64,000 bases of DNA from Limnomonas spitsbergensis (Eukaryota; Chlorophyta; Chlorophyceae; Chlamydomonadales): assembly GCA_037349105.1 (NCBI GenBank), contig JAYJMM010000034.1:1364001-1428000 (forward strand). Reading direction: 5' to 3'. The notes beneath the pieces are model-generated. The model saw only the letters and a program-made list of their open reading frames with translations. It had not been told where the DNA came from and did no database searches. Shown here piece after piece: positions 13,108 to 25,437 of the stretch (positions within the stretch are counted from its first letter, which is position 1; the number at the start of each line of letters is the position of its first letter). Made by a program: the position numbers and the translations under genes.

Positions 13108-13652
13108 CTCGTGTTGTTTGCATACCACTCGTGTTGTTTGCATACCACTCGTGTTGTTTGCATACCACTCGTGTTGTTTGCATACCACTCGTGTTGTTTG
13201 CATACCACTCGTGTTGTTTGCATACCACTCGTGTTGTTTGCATACCACTCGTGTTGTTTGCATACCACTCCTGTTGTTTGCATACCACTCGTGTTGTTTG
13301 CATACCACTCCTGTTGTTTGCATACCACTCCTGTTGTTTGCATACCACTCGTGTTGTTTGCATACCACTCGTGTTGTTTGCATACCACTTGTGTTGTTTG
13401 CATACCACTCGTGTTGTTTGCATACCACTCCTGTTGTTTGCATACCACTCGTGTTGTTTGCATACCACTCATGTTGTTTGCATACCACTCCTGTTGTTTG
13501 CATACCAGGCAATCCTGTTGTTTGCATACCACTCCTGTTGTTTGCATACCACTCCTGTTGTTTGCATACCACTCCTGTTGTTTGCATACCACTCGTGTTG
13601 TTTGCATACTACCACTCGTGTTGTTTGCATACCACTCCTGTTGTTTGCAGTG
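13108..13652. repeat. 20-bp minisatellite, about 27 copies
   Basis: Tandem copies of cataccactcgtgttgtttg in exact 20-bp register, with variation mainly at one base (actcgtg versus actcctg). One 9-bp irregularity lies near 13507 and one short insertion near 13609. Because 20 is not a multiple of 3, all three frames cycle through the same peptides on both strands. These long open frames are artefacts. Confidence 0.97.
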
Positions 13653-13865
13653 TTTCCAGCGCTGTCCTTACCTAAAAACAAGGCTCCCATATAATACCGA
13701 ATTACCAATGTAAGTAATACTGATGTAGCCAGCGGTCTCTGTGTGGCTATTTGTTGCAGGACACACTTCCCACTTGCTTTCTTAAATCCCCCATTCCTGT
13801 CCCATTCACTAAGCAATAGGCATGCACCCACTACTGGAAATGCGCAGTAGGAAAATCTCGGTATT

Positions 13866-14010
13866 ACCATGGTTTACATCAGTAAAAACTTCCGTTACCA
13901 TGGTAACAGAGTTACGTTGGTAACCAAGGCCTTACATATGTAAATTTACTGTGGACGAAGGCTCTGTCGGTTTACATCAGTATTTCCGTGATATTCGACC
14001 ATGGTATTGT
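13866..14010. repeat. ACCATGG/GTAAC-rich patch
   Basis: Several accatggt and ggtaac motifs in direct and inverted orientation, related to 1740-1900 and 18736-18896. No gene is seen. Confidence 0.6.
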
Positions 14011-14104
14011 AACCAATGTCAAGCTACAGAGCTTCCATGTTTGTTATCTAACCGAGCGTTTACTGCGTTTTTACTTATGTACTTTTACTGAGCTCCTACT
14101 AAGC

Positions 14105-14395
14105 TTGTACAATGGTCATCCTACTGAGTTTTCACCAGGCCTTCACCAAGGTCATCCTACTGAAGTTTACCAGGCCTTTACCAAGGTCACCCTACTGAAG
14201 TTTACCAGGCCTTTACCAAGGTCATCCTACTGAGTTTTTACCAGGCCTTTACCAAGGTCATCCTACTGAGTTTTTACCAGGCCTTAACCAAGGTCATCCT
14301 ACTGAGTTTTTACCAAACCTTAACCAAGGTCATCCTACTGAGTTTTTACCAGGCCTTCACCAAGGTCATCCTACTGACTTCTTACTAGGTTGGCC
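14105..14395. repeat. 35/36-bp minisatellite, about 8 copies
   Basis: Tandem units alternate catcctactgagtttttacc with aggcctttaccaaggt, period 35-36 bp, with a few substitutions. It follows directly from the accatgg-rich patch. Confidence 0.9.
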
Positions 14396-16660
14396 TACTG
14401 ACTGAGAGAAGCAGTACTAGTATTGCACCGTTGCATAATAGTTGTGATACACTATTAATCTGTTGTTGTACTACGCGCGTGTTATTGGCAATGACATTAC
14501 ACCTTGCCCACGAAGGCTTGGCCGCATGGGCGCCGAAGAGTCAGACTGTGCGGAAATATAATTGAATGCAAAGGGGGAATGGAAGAAAACAACATAAAAT
14601 AAAAAGGAAAGACCCACCACCCCACCCCAAAAGCCCTCTTCAAGTCAAAAGGAAAGGGAGGGGCAAATTTGAAATACCCCTCAAATGAATGCTAGCATGA
14701 TACGAGTTATCATTTGCAGATTGTCTGATTAATAAATAAAAAATGGACACACATAGCCAACACAATTAGCTGCACTACGTCAGCTCCGTATCTCAAAAAA
14801 ATTAGCGTGTGCGCTTCTTCGTACACATTGTGATGCCTGGCCATGATATTCATGATGCTCTTCGAAGCTTCCACCCATGTGGATGAACACCTGGAGATTT
14901 TGGGGTTGAAGCAAAAAATCAGCACATAGAGCACATTTCCTTTTAACCTACAAGTCATGAACAATTCAGCCAGCCGGTTCGTTAGATGGCCATTTATGAA
15001 AACTCACCGACGCTTCAATGGACGGTAGCTACGCCAAAATCAAGGTGACAATGACAATGGTAGAGGCCCCGGAATGTGTTCTGTTTCTCAGAGTGTGTGC
15101 CTGTGGAAAGTACAGAGCCACGGTGTTAAGCTTTGGTCTGGATACATGACTGGTCCCAAACAAAGCAAACATGCAGATCCCCAAGCTTACTTGGAAATAG
15201 TGTGCTACTGGGATGACGCTGTACTTGACAGCCTTTAGCTAGAGATCACCATGTCTGACCACTGCTGGCCGATGGTGAAGCAAGCATAAGAACAAACCAT
15301 AACACATCGCAATTGCTTTGGTACCTGCATTATTTCAGCGCGGCTAAGTTTTTAGATGCATTAAATGTGGTCATGGCCAAAGTGCTGATGGCCATCTGTG
15401 GTCGATGGAGAGATTCAAGAGGACATTATAAGGCGGACCATCGTGCTATCCTAGTGAGCAATATTGTACAAGGATGTAACGAGCTTGACCACGCGCATCG
15501 TATTAGATGCTTGTGGCATGCAAGCTGCATGGCAGATAGGCATGTCTTGGCATGTAATCTATGCCTTATGACCGATACACTTCTGTGAGTTAGGCTGCAT
15601 GGCGAATACGCTTGAAGCATGCATTGTGCAATGTGCATGGCAAATTGGCAGGTGCCCTTGTGGCAGGTAAGCTGCTAGCGGACAGGCGCGTCACCATAGC
15701 GGCATGCATGCATGCATCAAGGGGATTCAAGGCTGGTGAGCTGCATGGCTGGTACACTTGTGGCAGGCAAGTTGTCATACCGTATGCATGTACTCCACTT
15801 ACCAGAACGGAAGACTTACATGCTTTCATGCAGTCGATGGCTCGATTCCTCGCTGACATTTTTTTTGCTAATGTGCTTGTTTTCTGCTCGATTTCTCGCT
15901 GACGTTTGACGCCAACGTGCTAGCCTGTAAACTTCAGCGAGGAAAATAGCAGATATTTGGCATCAGCGGATGTTGTCTTCAATTTGCAAGCCACGGTAAC
16001 CCTTCTCCATGATAGAAGTCCGAGTCAAAGTCAGTAACCGATCCCAATACTACTCGACGGATTCAAGCTTTCCACACGAAGCAAATTGAAGATAAGAAGC
16101 GATTATGACTGATTTCCGACGCTACTTCTCTCGGGGGATTTTCGGTAAAGCATGCCCGAACGCGAAAGCACTAAGCATGAGGTTGTACGGCCTGACTCGC
16201 TTTAGAACCATCCGAAATAAAAAACATTCGAATCACATACCGTCAACTTCTTGGCTCGCTCAGGCGTTTCAAAACCTTTCATTTTCTAGCAATTGCATGC
16301 CATCGAATAAATGGTCAGGGTGGAATGAACAATCATTTGTGGCGCTACTCTTACGATCAGGTGCATGCTTGGCTTTGTTTCAAGCTACCAGTGCAAGCTT
16401 GCAATCATGATGCACACTGACATTAATGATTTGGGTTCGTTAGAGTATCGCAATGCCCAGTATTGATCTCAAGTTTGCTTCCTTGTCCACACGCAGGAAC
16501 TATCAAAAGAGTACCGAGCTGCTCATCCGGAATCTTACATTTTAATTGCTGTGCCGCGAGATTGTTCAACAGTTCAAGACCGTCGCTCGCCTGCAAGCAA
16601 GCGCTTCCTTGGCACAACAAAAGGCACCTGAGGCCTACACACAATCGACATTTTCGAAGA
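14396..16660. other. No gene recognised
   Basis: Open frames here are short and unsupported. Weak local repeats involve gcatggc/ttggcatg and cttgtggcaggtaagctgct-like motifs between 15500 and 15800. The region ends where the second copy of the hierarchical repeat begins. Confidence 0.5.
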
Positions 16661-16666
16661 TTGCAG

Positions 16667-18312
16667 TACTTCTGCACATTCTGGCTTGCACTACATGAGC
16701 TTTGCATTACAGCAACGGCGCCGCACCCACTGCTGGCCAGAACTGCTCCTACGCTGCAACATTGCCGCACCCACTGGCATGCTCTGCCACCATGTTGCAA
16801 TAATGATTTATAAGTCCGGCATGCACATGTTTTGAGCAATATCCTGGCACGCCCATGTAGTTGAGGCTGGATATCCCGGCACGCCCATGTATTTGAGGCT
16901 GGTTATCCTGGCACGCCTGTGGGTTGCGGCTGGCTTTCCGGCACGCCCATGGGTTGGGGCTGGTATTCCGGCACGAACATGGGTTGGGGCTGGTTTCCCG
17001 GCACGCACATGGGTTGGGGCTGGTAAAGGCTCATGCTTGTTGTTGTCTGCTTCTTTTTAAAAGAGTCCATGGCTGAACAGGCCCTCACTACCATGCACTG
17101 CATGAATACTGTAATACATCTGCACTTTCTGGCTTGCACTACATGAGCTTTGCACTACCGCAACAACGCCACACCCACTGCCGGCCAGAACTGCTCCTAC
17201 GCTGCAACATTGACGCACCCACTGGCATGCTCTGCCACCATGCTGCAATAATGATTTTTAAGTCCGGCATGCACATGTTTTGAGCAATATCCTGGCACGC
17301 CCATGTAGTTGAGGCTGGATATCCCGGCACGCCCATGTATTTGAGGCTGGTTATCCTGGCACGCCTGTGGGTTGCGGCTGGCTTTCCGGCACGCCCATGG
17401 GTTGGGGCTGGTATTCCGGCACGAACATGGGTTGGGGCTGGTTTCCCGGCACGCACATGGGTTGGGGCTGGTAAAGGCTCATGCTTGTTGTTGTCTGCTT
17501 TGGCACCTTCTTTTTAAAAGAGTCCATGGCTGAACAGGCCCTCGCTACCATGCACTGCATGAATACTGTAATACATCTGCACTTTCTGGCTTGCACTACA
17601 TGAGCTTTGCACTACCGCAAGAGCGCCACACCCACTGCCGGCCAGAACTGCTCCTACGCTGCAACATTGACGCACCCACTGGCATGCTCTGCCACCATGA
17701 TGCAATAATGATTTTTAAGTCCGGCATGCACATGTTTTGAGCAATATCCTGGCACGCCCATGTAGTTGAGGCTGGATATCCCGGCACGCCCATGTATTTG
17801 AGGCTGGTTATCCTGGCACGCCTGTGGGTTGCGGCTGGCTTTCCGGCACACCCATGGGTTGGGGCTGGTATTCCGGCACGAACATGGGTTGGGGCTGGTT
17901 TCCCGGCACGCACATGGGTTGGGGCTGGTAAAGGCTCATGCTTGTTGTTGTCTGCTTTGGCACCTTCTTTTTAAAAGAGTCCATGGCTGAACAGGCCCTC
18001 GCTACCATGCACTGCATGAATACTGTAATACATCTGCACTTTCTGGCTTGCACTACATGAGCTTTGCACTACCGCAACAGCGCCACACCCACTGCCGGCC
18101 AGAACTGCTCCTACGCTGCAACATTGACGCACCCACTGGCATGCTCTGCCACCATGATGCAATAATGATTTTTAAGTCCGGCATGCACATGTTTTGAGCA
18201 ATATCCTGGCACGCCCATGTAGTTGAGGCTGGATATCCCGGCACGCCCATGTATTTGAGGCTGGTTATCCTGGCACGCCTGTGGGTTGCGGCTGGCTTTC
18301 CGGCACGCCCAT
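16667..18312. repeat. Hierarchical tandem repeat, copy 2
   Basis: Same 457-bp unit as at 1-1310, with equivalent points at 17057, 17514 and 17971 (all spaced 457 bp). A more diverged partial unit at the left edge starts near ttctgcacattctggcttgc (about 16671). It keeps the 30-bp subunit that copy 1 lost in its third unit, which explains the 30-bp change in offset between the two large duplicates. Confidence 0.95.
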
Positions 18313-21300
18313 TTGGGTTCTTGTTTTTTATGCCCTGCTTCCCGCCACAAGAATGTTTGAGGCAAGGGGTGCTCCCTATGTGCCCCGTCCCCGCTGCGTA
18401 AAGTGTGAAGGCAGAGGCCGCCTATGACAGTGTAATCACTGTCAACGAACTGTGTGTTCAGGAGAAAATGAATGCAAGAATAATGGTTACTAAGTACCTT
18501 GCGTCCAGCCTTACACGTTACATTGATTACTCAAAAAACTTTCGGTCAACCTAGAAATGTGACATTGGTTACGAAGTTACTTACGCTGCCTAGTCATCTT
18601 ACATTGGTAACATACAGCCTAACTAGTAATGTTACATTGGTTGCTAAGTAACTTTCGGGCAACAAGGTAATCTTACATGGGTTACTAAGTAACTTACGGC
18701 CAACCTAGTAATGTTACATAGACTAACGTTGGTAACATCATGGTAATTCCTCTTACCAAGAGATAACAATGGTAAATTGACTAACATAGAAACTGACCAT
18801 GGTTAACATTGGTACCACCATGGTAGCACCTTAGCCAGCCATGTAAATTAACCAAGTTGAGCATTTACCATGGTAAACCATGGTGTTACTGAGAAATTTC
18901 CAGTAGTGACCCTTTCAGACCCCATTTGACTGATCAAGCTGCCCTCCTTTGTGTGCTCAAAATCAACCCCAACTCTGGATTTCACTTATTTGAGTGTTAA
19001 TCAGGCTGAGTTACTTGCTACAAAGATAACTGCCTAAGCAACAGTTGAAAACTGTACTGCCCCCCTCTCCCCATGCTCTGCCCCCCCATGTATTCCCTTG
19101 CAGGACGTACTACACATCACTCTATGCAAAACATGGCCCAAGGATGTCGCATGGGTTCAACACTGGCACACTTGCAACGTCCGATTTCGCCACCACTACC
19201 ATGAGGGATAACAGGCAAGTACGGCTCATAATGATGCCTATGTCGAGATGAACGGATTTTGTAGCCTTTCCGTTGCACCAACACATGGCCGAATAATGTT
19301 GTAGGTACCTGAGGAAAATTGTTTGCATGGCCTTTGGGTATGCATGGGGATACGGAAAATTGGCAGGATGGGGATGAGGCAAGGCATGTGTTTTGGGCGT
19401 TAGGAAAGTATAGGTTGGCCATACGGAGTTTTGCGCGCTGCCAGGTTGCGACCGTGCTATGACCATTGGTTTAATGGAGGGCCCCGAGTAACTGGTGCAT
19501 GTGGGTCTGAGCATCATTTGCACTGCATAGGTCTAAGGATCGGCATGGTGAAATGCACTTATTTTGTTGCCTTTAAAATTGCAGGATACTGTCTTGCCAT
19601 GACTTATGCATGTTCATCTCACAGCCTTACTATGGAATGCAAGCGCAATGCGGATGAGGCGCACGCTCAGCATAAGGGCTGTCGCGCCTGCCTTGAGGCT
19701 CCCATCATGTGCCCTACCCCCGGCAGCAACCGCAACCACACCTGCCACTACCTCTGACAGGTCCCGGGCCTCCAGTAAGGGATTCCTGCTCTACGCTGAA
19801 AGGTTCCAGCTGCCCTACGCTGTCCTCCGGTAGGTCAGGCCCTGGCAGCTGGCCCCTGAAGCTGATTGTGCGTCAGAATGCAAGTGCATGTGGTCTTTCA
19901 TACCATGCATCCCATCCAGCACACCGCCCACGCGGCGCTCATGCTGTATATGCACCACTAGGCTTCCTGTCTCATTGTGATTCATGGCCGCTGGGTATTT
20001 GGGTAACCCTCACAGGGAGGTTGGGGACCAAACCTGAACAGGCCTGAGGCTGGTGGCTCATGCAATGAGGCTGTCCACAGCGGTGGACCTATTATAACCT
20101 CATGCCGTCTCACCACCTTGTGTGCAAGGGTGCTTTGGCCGCCCGCCCATGTACAATGTGCTGTCCCAATGCCTTCCTAAAAAGGGCACCCTTGCCACTC
20201 CAGAGCTGTGAGTGCAACCTGTCAGGCATTAAGTGCTCCACAGTTCCAGCTCACGCAACCCTGGCGGCCTGGCCTAAGTACTCCCGCCCCCCCTCCCCGT
20301 CGACTTTGTCCTCTTGCTGCGTTTTGTTCTTCAGGTCCAAAATAATGCATGACACCGCAGTGGCGGCGGCGGCCACAGCTGCGGGCAACCTGCAGCCGCA
20401 GCTGGTGGAGATCGAAGCCCAGCCTGATGATATGCATGTGCGTGGCAACCGTTGGCGAACGGTATAAACTCTAAATGGTGACTGGCACCTTTATTTGTCC
20501 CGGGGACAGTATGCCTGGGGCGTGCAGCAGTTGAGGAAATGGTATGCATGCTCACAAACAGGTGGCAGAACTATATACGGTATGAGAAATTACCTTCACT
20601 AACTTCGGCTCGGGAGCAATGCTTGCCCGTTGAATAGCGCTGCCATTGCAGAAATGTATGAAGATGTTTGTCAAGAAAATGGCCGACTTACACAAGTGAT
20701 GACTAAAACGCCTGACAAGGGCAGGTTTAGAATGGTGTTGACTCTTGAGTCATTAACATGTCAGTTGTCAAGTACCTGTGTGGCAGCAACCTGTCATTGT
20801 CGGGTGGGCTGTCAATATGGAGTCTACGGGCTTGACCTTGCATCAGGCCGGCCCGACTTCTCAAACTCGTGCCAGCGCCGCGCCCATGTTCGTAAGGTTG
20901 TTGTAATCACTGACAGAGGGCCTTCATGCCAGCGACACTGAGGTTTGCTGGGAGTGCCAGCTAATCTAGCAGTAACTGATGGCTAGACAGACCTAAGATA
21001 TAAGGCTCCTTCTCTCCCTTGTGTATCCGGCTGCAAATACCTCCCCCCCAATTAGGATTCCCTGTATTCACCCAGTAGACGCTGAAGAGGCAAACATGAG
21101 GCAAGCTGAGTTCCATCAAAAACTGTTCATGACAAACGCAATAAACTCTATATGGTGACTGGCATATTTTGGGGGGCCCCAGGACAGTATGCCTGGGGCG
21201 TGCAGCAGTTATGGGGAAATGGTTCCCCATAACTGGGGGAACCAATAAGTGGGGAAATGGTTCCCCAAGCAAGACATTGTTTGTCAACTGCCTTGCCATG

Positions 21301-22419
21301 GCGACATGGAAGGCAAAGATATGCACGGCGTTTAGACAGTTTCGAATACACACCGCCGTGCGGCTTAACATGTAGCATTTATCCTGGTCCATCTCGTGGA
21401 TGTCAGAACATGGCAGACATGTGATGGTATCCCGTCATTTGATCAGCAGATTAACACTCCCTTCAAGTGTTTACATTTTGGACGAATAGGAAATCCAAGA
21501 GTCAGCAATTCTTTATTTTACTGCCTATTCTCACTGACTTATCAATAATTTATTTTACTGCCAATACTCACCTTGTCCCATGCACATATCTTATGCCGGA
21601 ATGCGCACAACATGATACAGCCGACATGCAATGTGAGTTGGCAAATAAGTACAGAAACTCGTCAGAAAGGCCTATGAACATAAGATGGTACTTCTAGGCA
21701 AGCAATTGACATCTTGCCTGCCCGGGCATTCAATTGCCAAGTCGCAGACGCAAACCTAGCGTGCCCCCCAGGTTGGGCCTTGGCCGCCAAGAGCAAGCCA
21801 AGCACCTACCAGCTCAGTGGCCCATCCATGCAGGTAGGTGCAGGGCGTCCAGACCTCACATGCACAATGGTCCATAGATGGCATCCTCATGACCTCATTC
21901 ATAATACATGAAAATAAATAGTTATGAGTCATGAGGCAGTCCAGAGCAGCCATTGAAACGAGCGGGGCTTGTTCAGTCCACCGCCAGTTTTTTCGTCTTC
22001 TCAACGGGCGAGTCTGCATCCTCTGATGAAAAACCTGCTGATAAAAGGAATTTAGAGGTCAACGAGGGTCCTCATGGGGCGAGCATGTGCTGGGTCGTAC
22101 GGTCAACCTACTTTCGAGCAGGTGGGCAAGTAAGTCTTCGCTCCACTTGCTTTTCTCCACCTTGTCTTTCTGCACTCTTGTAAAGATTTCCGTGAGTGCA
22201 TGCCCTGCAAGAAAGCAAACAAGTAAGTAAGTCCCAGGATCATGGATGGGAATGGAAAAAACTGACTAACCCAGCTCACAGCAGTCTGAAGGCTTCCACT
22301 CCTTGGATGCCATGGACTTGCCCTCTGCCACGAGCCAGTTTAGAATCCCTTCGTATTTGTGTCTCTCGCGGTGAAGGTCATCGCCGCTCAAAATATGTTT
22401 CATAATCAGCACACAGTCA
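16967..22419 (+). repeat. Direct segmental duplication, copy 2
   Basis: Matches 1-5423 in the same orientation. Its right boundary falls between 22419 and 22420, inside a minus-strand exon that reads on without a break. Copy 2 therefore keeps the longer version of that exon, and copy 1 is the truncated one. The two copies are separated by about 11.2 kb of unrelated DNA. Both end in cagcacacagtca, but no LTR-type priming site or internal retroelement gene was seen. Confidence 0.95.
21441..22020 (+). repeat. Inverted-repeat arm A (partner at 23334-23900)
   Basis: The segment around 21590-21990 recurs, diverged, in reverse orientation at about 23395-23830: ttgaaacgagcggggcttgt here corresponds to aagccccgctcgtttcaa there. 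The outer motif gatcagcagat plus agtgtttacat is repeated in direct orientation at 23334-23378, suggesting that elements with shared ends inserted twice. The equivalent segment in duplicate copy 1 is about 4445-5020. Confidence 0.75.
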
Positions 22420-22515
22420 TGAACCTCCTTCTTGCTTGCAAATACACGGTCGATCTCGATTGGCAGACCTTTGTAAAGAGGCTCAATGAATGCGCGACCG
22501 GGCGAAAGAATTATC
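21973..22515 (-). CDS. Unidentified gene, C-terminal exons (partial)
   Basis: Three minus-strand exons agree in phase. 22271-22515 contains SPGRAFIEPLYKGLPIEIDR and HDCVLIMKHILSGDDLHRER. 22112-22174 contains KSKWSEDLLAHLLE. 21973-22037 is the terminal exon, with a charged tail ending KTKKLAVD and a stop. Acceptors and donors are cattcag|g, ctgg|gttagt, aagag|tg, gaaa|gtaggt and atcag|ca. The protein is hydrophilic, with no membrane segment, and the family is not recognised. Upstream exons must lie beyond 22515 but were not found; inverted-repeat DNA begins shortly after. Copy 1 of the same gene is broken at 5423. Confidence 0.45.
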
Positions 22516-23333
22516 CTGAATGTTGGGATTTCCTTGATTTTCAACCTTGTTTCCTTCTCCCTCACTGACATTTGATGCCAACGTCAGGGAAGCTTGTCAG
22601 ATTCCGAATTCGCCGTAGAGACACGGTGTTGATGGTCTTAATTATATAATAATGGAGCGGAGGACTCTACATTCAGGGTACATTTCGACCACATTTCGAC
22701 GTACAGCCTGCATCTCTGGCCTGCATCTGCTGGCCTGCATCTGGCCTGCATGATGGCCTCTGCTCGGAGGAAACTTTGCAAACTGGAGGACAAGTGTTTA
22801 AGCTGTATCTGGAGGCTTTTGAGTGGGCTCAAGTATCATATCCGTTGTTTCTTACGATTCAACAGTGAGTGTATCCTTCCATGTAGGAGAACAAACAGGC
22901 AAAACTAACTTCATCAGCTGAATGACGGCGTGGCAACGGCTGGAGTGACTTGCGGACCACCTCCCGTGGGCTGGCGCTTGGGCCCGCCTCCCGAGATTCC
23001 CATGTCCTGTTGCATCTTTTCTTTGTAATTCAGAGGTCTGATTTTGGCTGAGTACCCTGGCAGGCTGGAACAGCAGCAGGCTGCATTGAAAGAGTAGGAG
23101 GGGCGGGAGAGCAGGGAATGTGCCAATGGGGGAAATTGCAAGTGTACGGCTGCTGCACAGCCCAGCTTGCCGTGCTCTCATGCAATGCCAAAGATAATAG
23201 ACAGGTGTGCTGAAAAGCTCACCACAAACCAGTATTTTGTTTCTCTGTTCCTGACCGGTAGATTTCCCTGTATTTTTCTGCTTTCCTGCCCCTGTTTTTT
23301 CTTTTTCTCTGAATAGGATAATTGGGCGGGATG

Positions 23334-23900
23334 ATCAGCAGATCAACGCTCCCGTCCAGTGTTTACATGATTGACGCTTAGGAATGTTGAGAGGACGAAA
23401 AATCTGGCGGTGGACTGAAGAAGCCCCGCTCGTTTCAATGGCTTCTCTGAACTGCCCCATGACTCATAATTGTTAATTTTCATGTATTATGAATGAGGTC
23501 ATGAGGATGCCATCTATGGACCATTGTGCATGTGAGGGATGGACGCCCTGCACCTAGCTACCTGCATGGATGGGCCACTGAGCCAGTAGGTGCTTGGCTT
23601 GCCCTTGGCGTCCAAGGCCCAACCTGGAGGGCACGCAAGGTTTGTGTCTGCACTTGACAATTGAATGCCCGGGCAGGCAAGATGTCAATTGCTTGCCTAG
23701 ACCTTGCCTTGCACCATTTTATGTTTATAGGCTTTTCTGACGACTTTCTGTAGTTATTTGCCATCTCACATTGCATGGCGGCTGTATCATGATGTGCGCA
23801 TTCCGGCATAAGATATGTCCATGGGACAAGGGGAGCATTGGCAGTAAAATAAATGATTGCTGACTAAGTGAGATTTGGCAGTAAATAAATGATTGCTGAC
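23334..23900 (-). repeat. Inverted-repeat arm B
   Basis: Diverged reverse-complement copy of arm A. It begins with a direct copy of the gatcagcagatcaacgctcc end motif. It then carries aggacgaaaaatctggcggt, which is the complement of the 3' terminal exon of the unidentified gene, so that exon is part of the mobile or duplicated unit. No coding frame survives in this arm. Confidence 0.7.
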
Positions 23901-24205
23901 TAAGTGAGATTTGGCAGTAAAATAAATGATTGCTGTGAAGTTTTTGTGAAGTTTTTACATTCCAACAGAGCATCACACTTGATGCAAGGGACATGTGCCT
24001 GTAAACCGGTACAGGCACTTGATACACTAGGACAGAAAGCGAAAACCAGTGACCCCCCTGGACAAGCAACTAGCACACAACAACGACAGTTGCGTGGGAA
24101 TGAACCCCATAGTGCAGAAGATAAGCCCCAGCCATAAAACATGACGTGCAAAAGAGTTCGATGCTGACTCAGTGAGAATGGGCAGTAAAATAAATGATTG
24201 TTGAA
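23858..24205. repeat. 37-bp repeats (gcagtaaaataaatgattgc)
   Basis: Two to three tandem copies of a unit containing ggcagtaaaataaatgattg and gctgactaagtgagattt lie at 23858-23940. A further copy with gctgactcagtgagaatg lies at about 24160-24205. Arm A of the inverted repeat contains related sequence (attttactgcc with ctcactgactta). Confidence 0.75.
23937..24120 (+). repeat. Dispersed repeat, also at 40134-40320
   Basis: About 180 bp that includes gtgaagtttttacattccaa, cgtaaaccggtacaggcac-like sequence and gtgggaatgaacccc. It is clearly related to 40134-40320 in the same orientation, with roughly one difference in six bases. Noncoding; probable mobile-element fragment. Confidence 0.8.
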
Positions 24206-24214
24206 TGTTGGAGG

Positions 24215-24345
24215 ATGGCATGGCTGCACCATGGCCCAGGCTGTGCATGGTAGCTGGAATTGAGCCAAGTCATTCCCTACCAGCCCCACGTGGCCGAGCG
24301 TTCAGCAGGGCCCAGCGGGTATGCACTGTTCTAAACCTCGGAGCA
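24215..24345 (+). repeat. Dispersed repeat, inverted copy at 49283-49412
   Basis: The sequence from catggctgcaccatggccca through gcccagcgggtatgcactgt recurs almost perfectly in reverse complement at 49283-49412 (ttagaacagtgcatacccgc to tgcagccatgccatcctcc). It is about 130 bp, noncoding, with only one or two differences visible, so the pair is young or conserved. Confidence 0.9.
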
Positions 24346-25437
24346 GATCAGTGCGTTCATGAAGGACCTGGCCAGTAGTGCTCCGACGCTCGTCACGTAT
24401 GGTGCCCTGGCCAGCCTGCCCCGTAATAACAGCTTAGCTAAGCGCTTGGCATGAGCTTGAGCATTTGTGCATACAGACCCAGCAAGATTGGACCGTACGG
24501 TACTGGGAGAGTACTGTTAGCTTGTTGCCCCTTCCGCGTTTCAAAACTGTTATGCCATTCTCAAGCTTATTTCCTATTTTATTATATTAAGCCTTTCATG
24601 GGGTCGATGTCCCAGTCTCCTTGACCTGACCGGCTGACCCTTCGTTCAGGTCATCGATGCGTCTTGCAATGCATGATGATAGGGGAGAATCATCTCAGAA
24701 CTTCCCCAGCCATTCGGTTTGTTTTCTGATTGTGAAGGCGGTGCTCGTATTGGTTTTTGACAAGGGCCTCTCTATTGCACTTCAAGGTTCATTCCCACAC
24801 CAATGCATCATAGATATGTGGTTGTGTTGCTTGTCCAGGGGGTCAATGTTGTTCGCCTGTTGACCTAGTTTTTTGAGTGCCTCTTTTGTGCATCAATTAA
24901 TTAGTGCTCGACTGCAATAACTATATTCGTTGGTGGTGAATAATTTGTATGTAGTTTGATGTTGAAGCTGCTTCTAATGCCGACATGCTGTGCAGATGAT
25001 TGAGCATCATATGATAAACCGCTCTCTATGCAGTAGCCGAGGGAGTGGGCAGAAAATATCACGTCAGCCAAAAGCACGCAAACCGCTCTCTTCGGCCGAA
25101 AAGAGGCCTTCGAATAGATCCTAAAACCTAAACCGATACATGCCAACAGAGGAATTAAATACGGTATCATTGTTTGAGACATCTAATGGAGTTATTTTTA
25201 TAAAACTAAAAGCGGGTCCGCATATCAATCCTGCAATACAGTTAGAAGGCAGTACAATGCCTGATACAGACCTGCAGGCCTAGGCTGCTGAACTGATCCA
25301 TGCGGTAAATGCATCCTGATTCGTGGTCCAAAATGTTGCAAGCTTCATGGTCATACACACAGATCATGAGCGACAGCCACCAACATGCAATAGTGAACAC
25401 ACACACGTAGGAGCAAGGGAGATCATTTAAATTGGAG
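24346..25437. other. No gene recognised
   Basis: Short unsupported frames only. A copy of the cctctattgcacttcaaggttcattccc-like stretch near 24770 resembles parts of the 24060-24120 dispersed repeat (gtgggaatgaacc in reverse). Confidence 0.45.

Noticed and set aside
13060..13713. Long Cys/His/Leu-repeat proteins on both strands
   Set aside because: They are six-frame readings of a 20-bp minisatellite. The same peptides appear in every frame and there are no gene signals.
16423..18365. Proline/alanine-rich peptides such as MRAGKPAPTHVRAG
   Set aside because: Products of the 30-bp subrepeat. They recur with each 457-bp unit on either strand.
1..22419. Giant LTR retrotransposon with 5.4-kb LTRs
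   Set aside because: Direct repeats ending in CA fit loosely, but no priming site, polypurine tract, gag/pol or integrase was seen, and an exon reads straight through the right boundary of copy 2.
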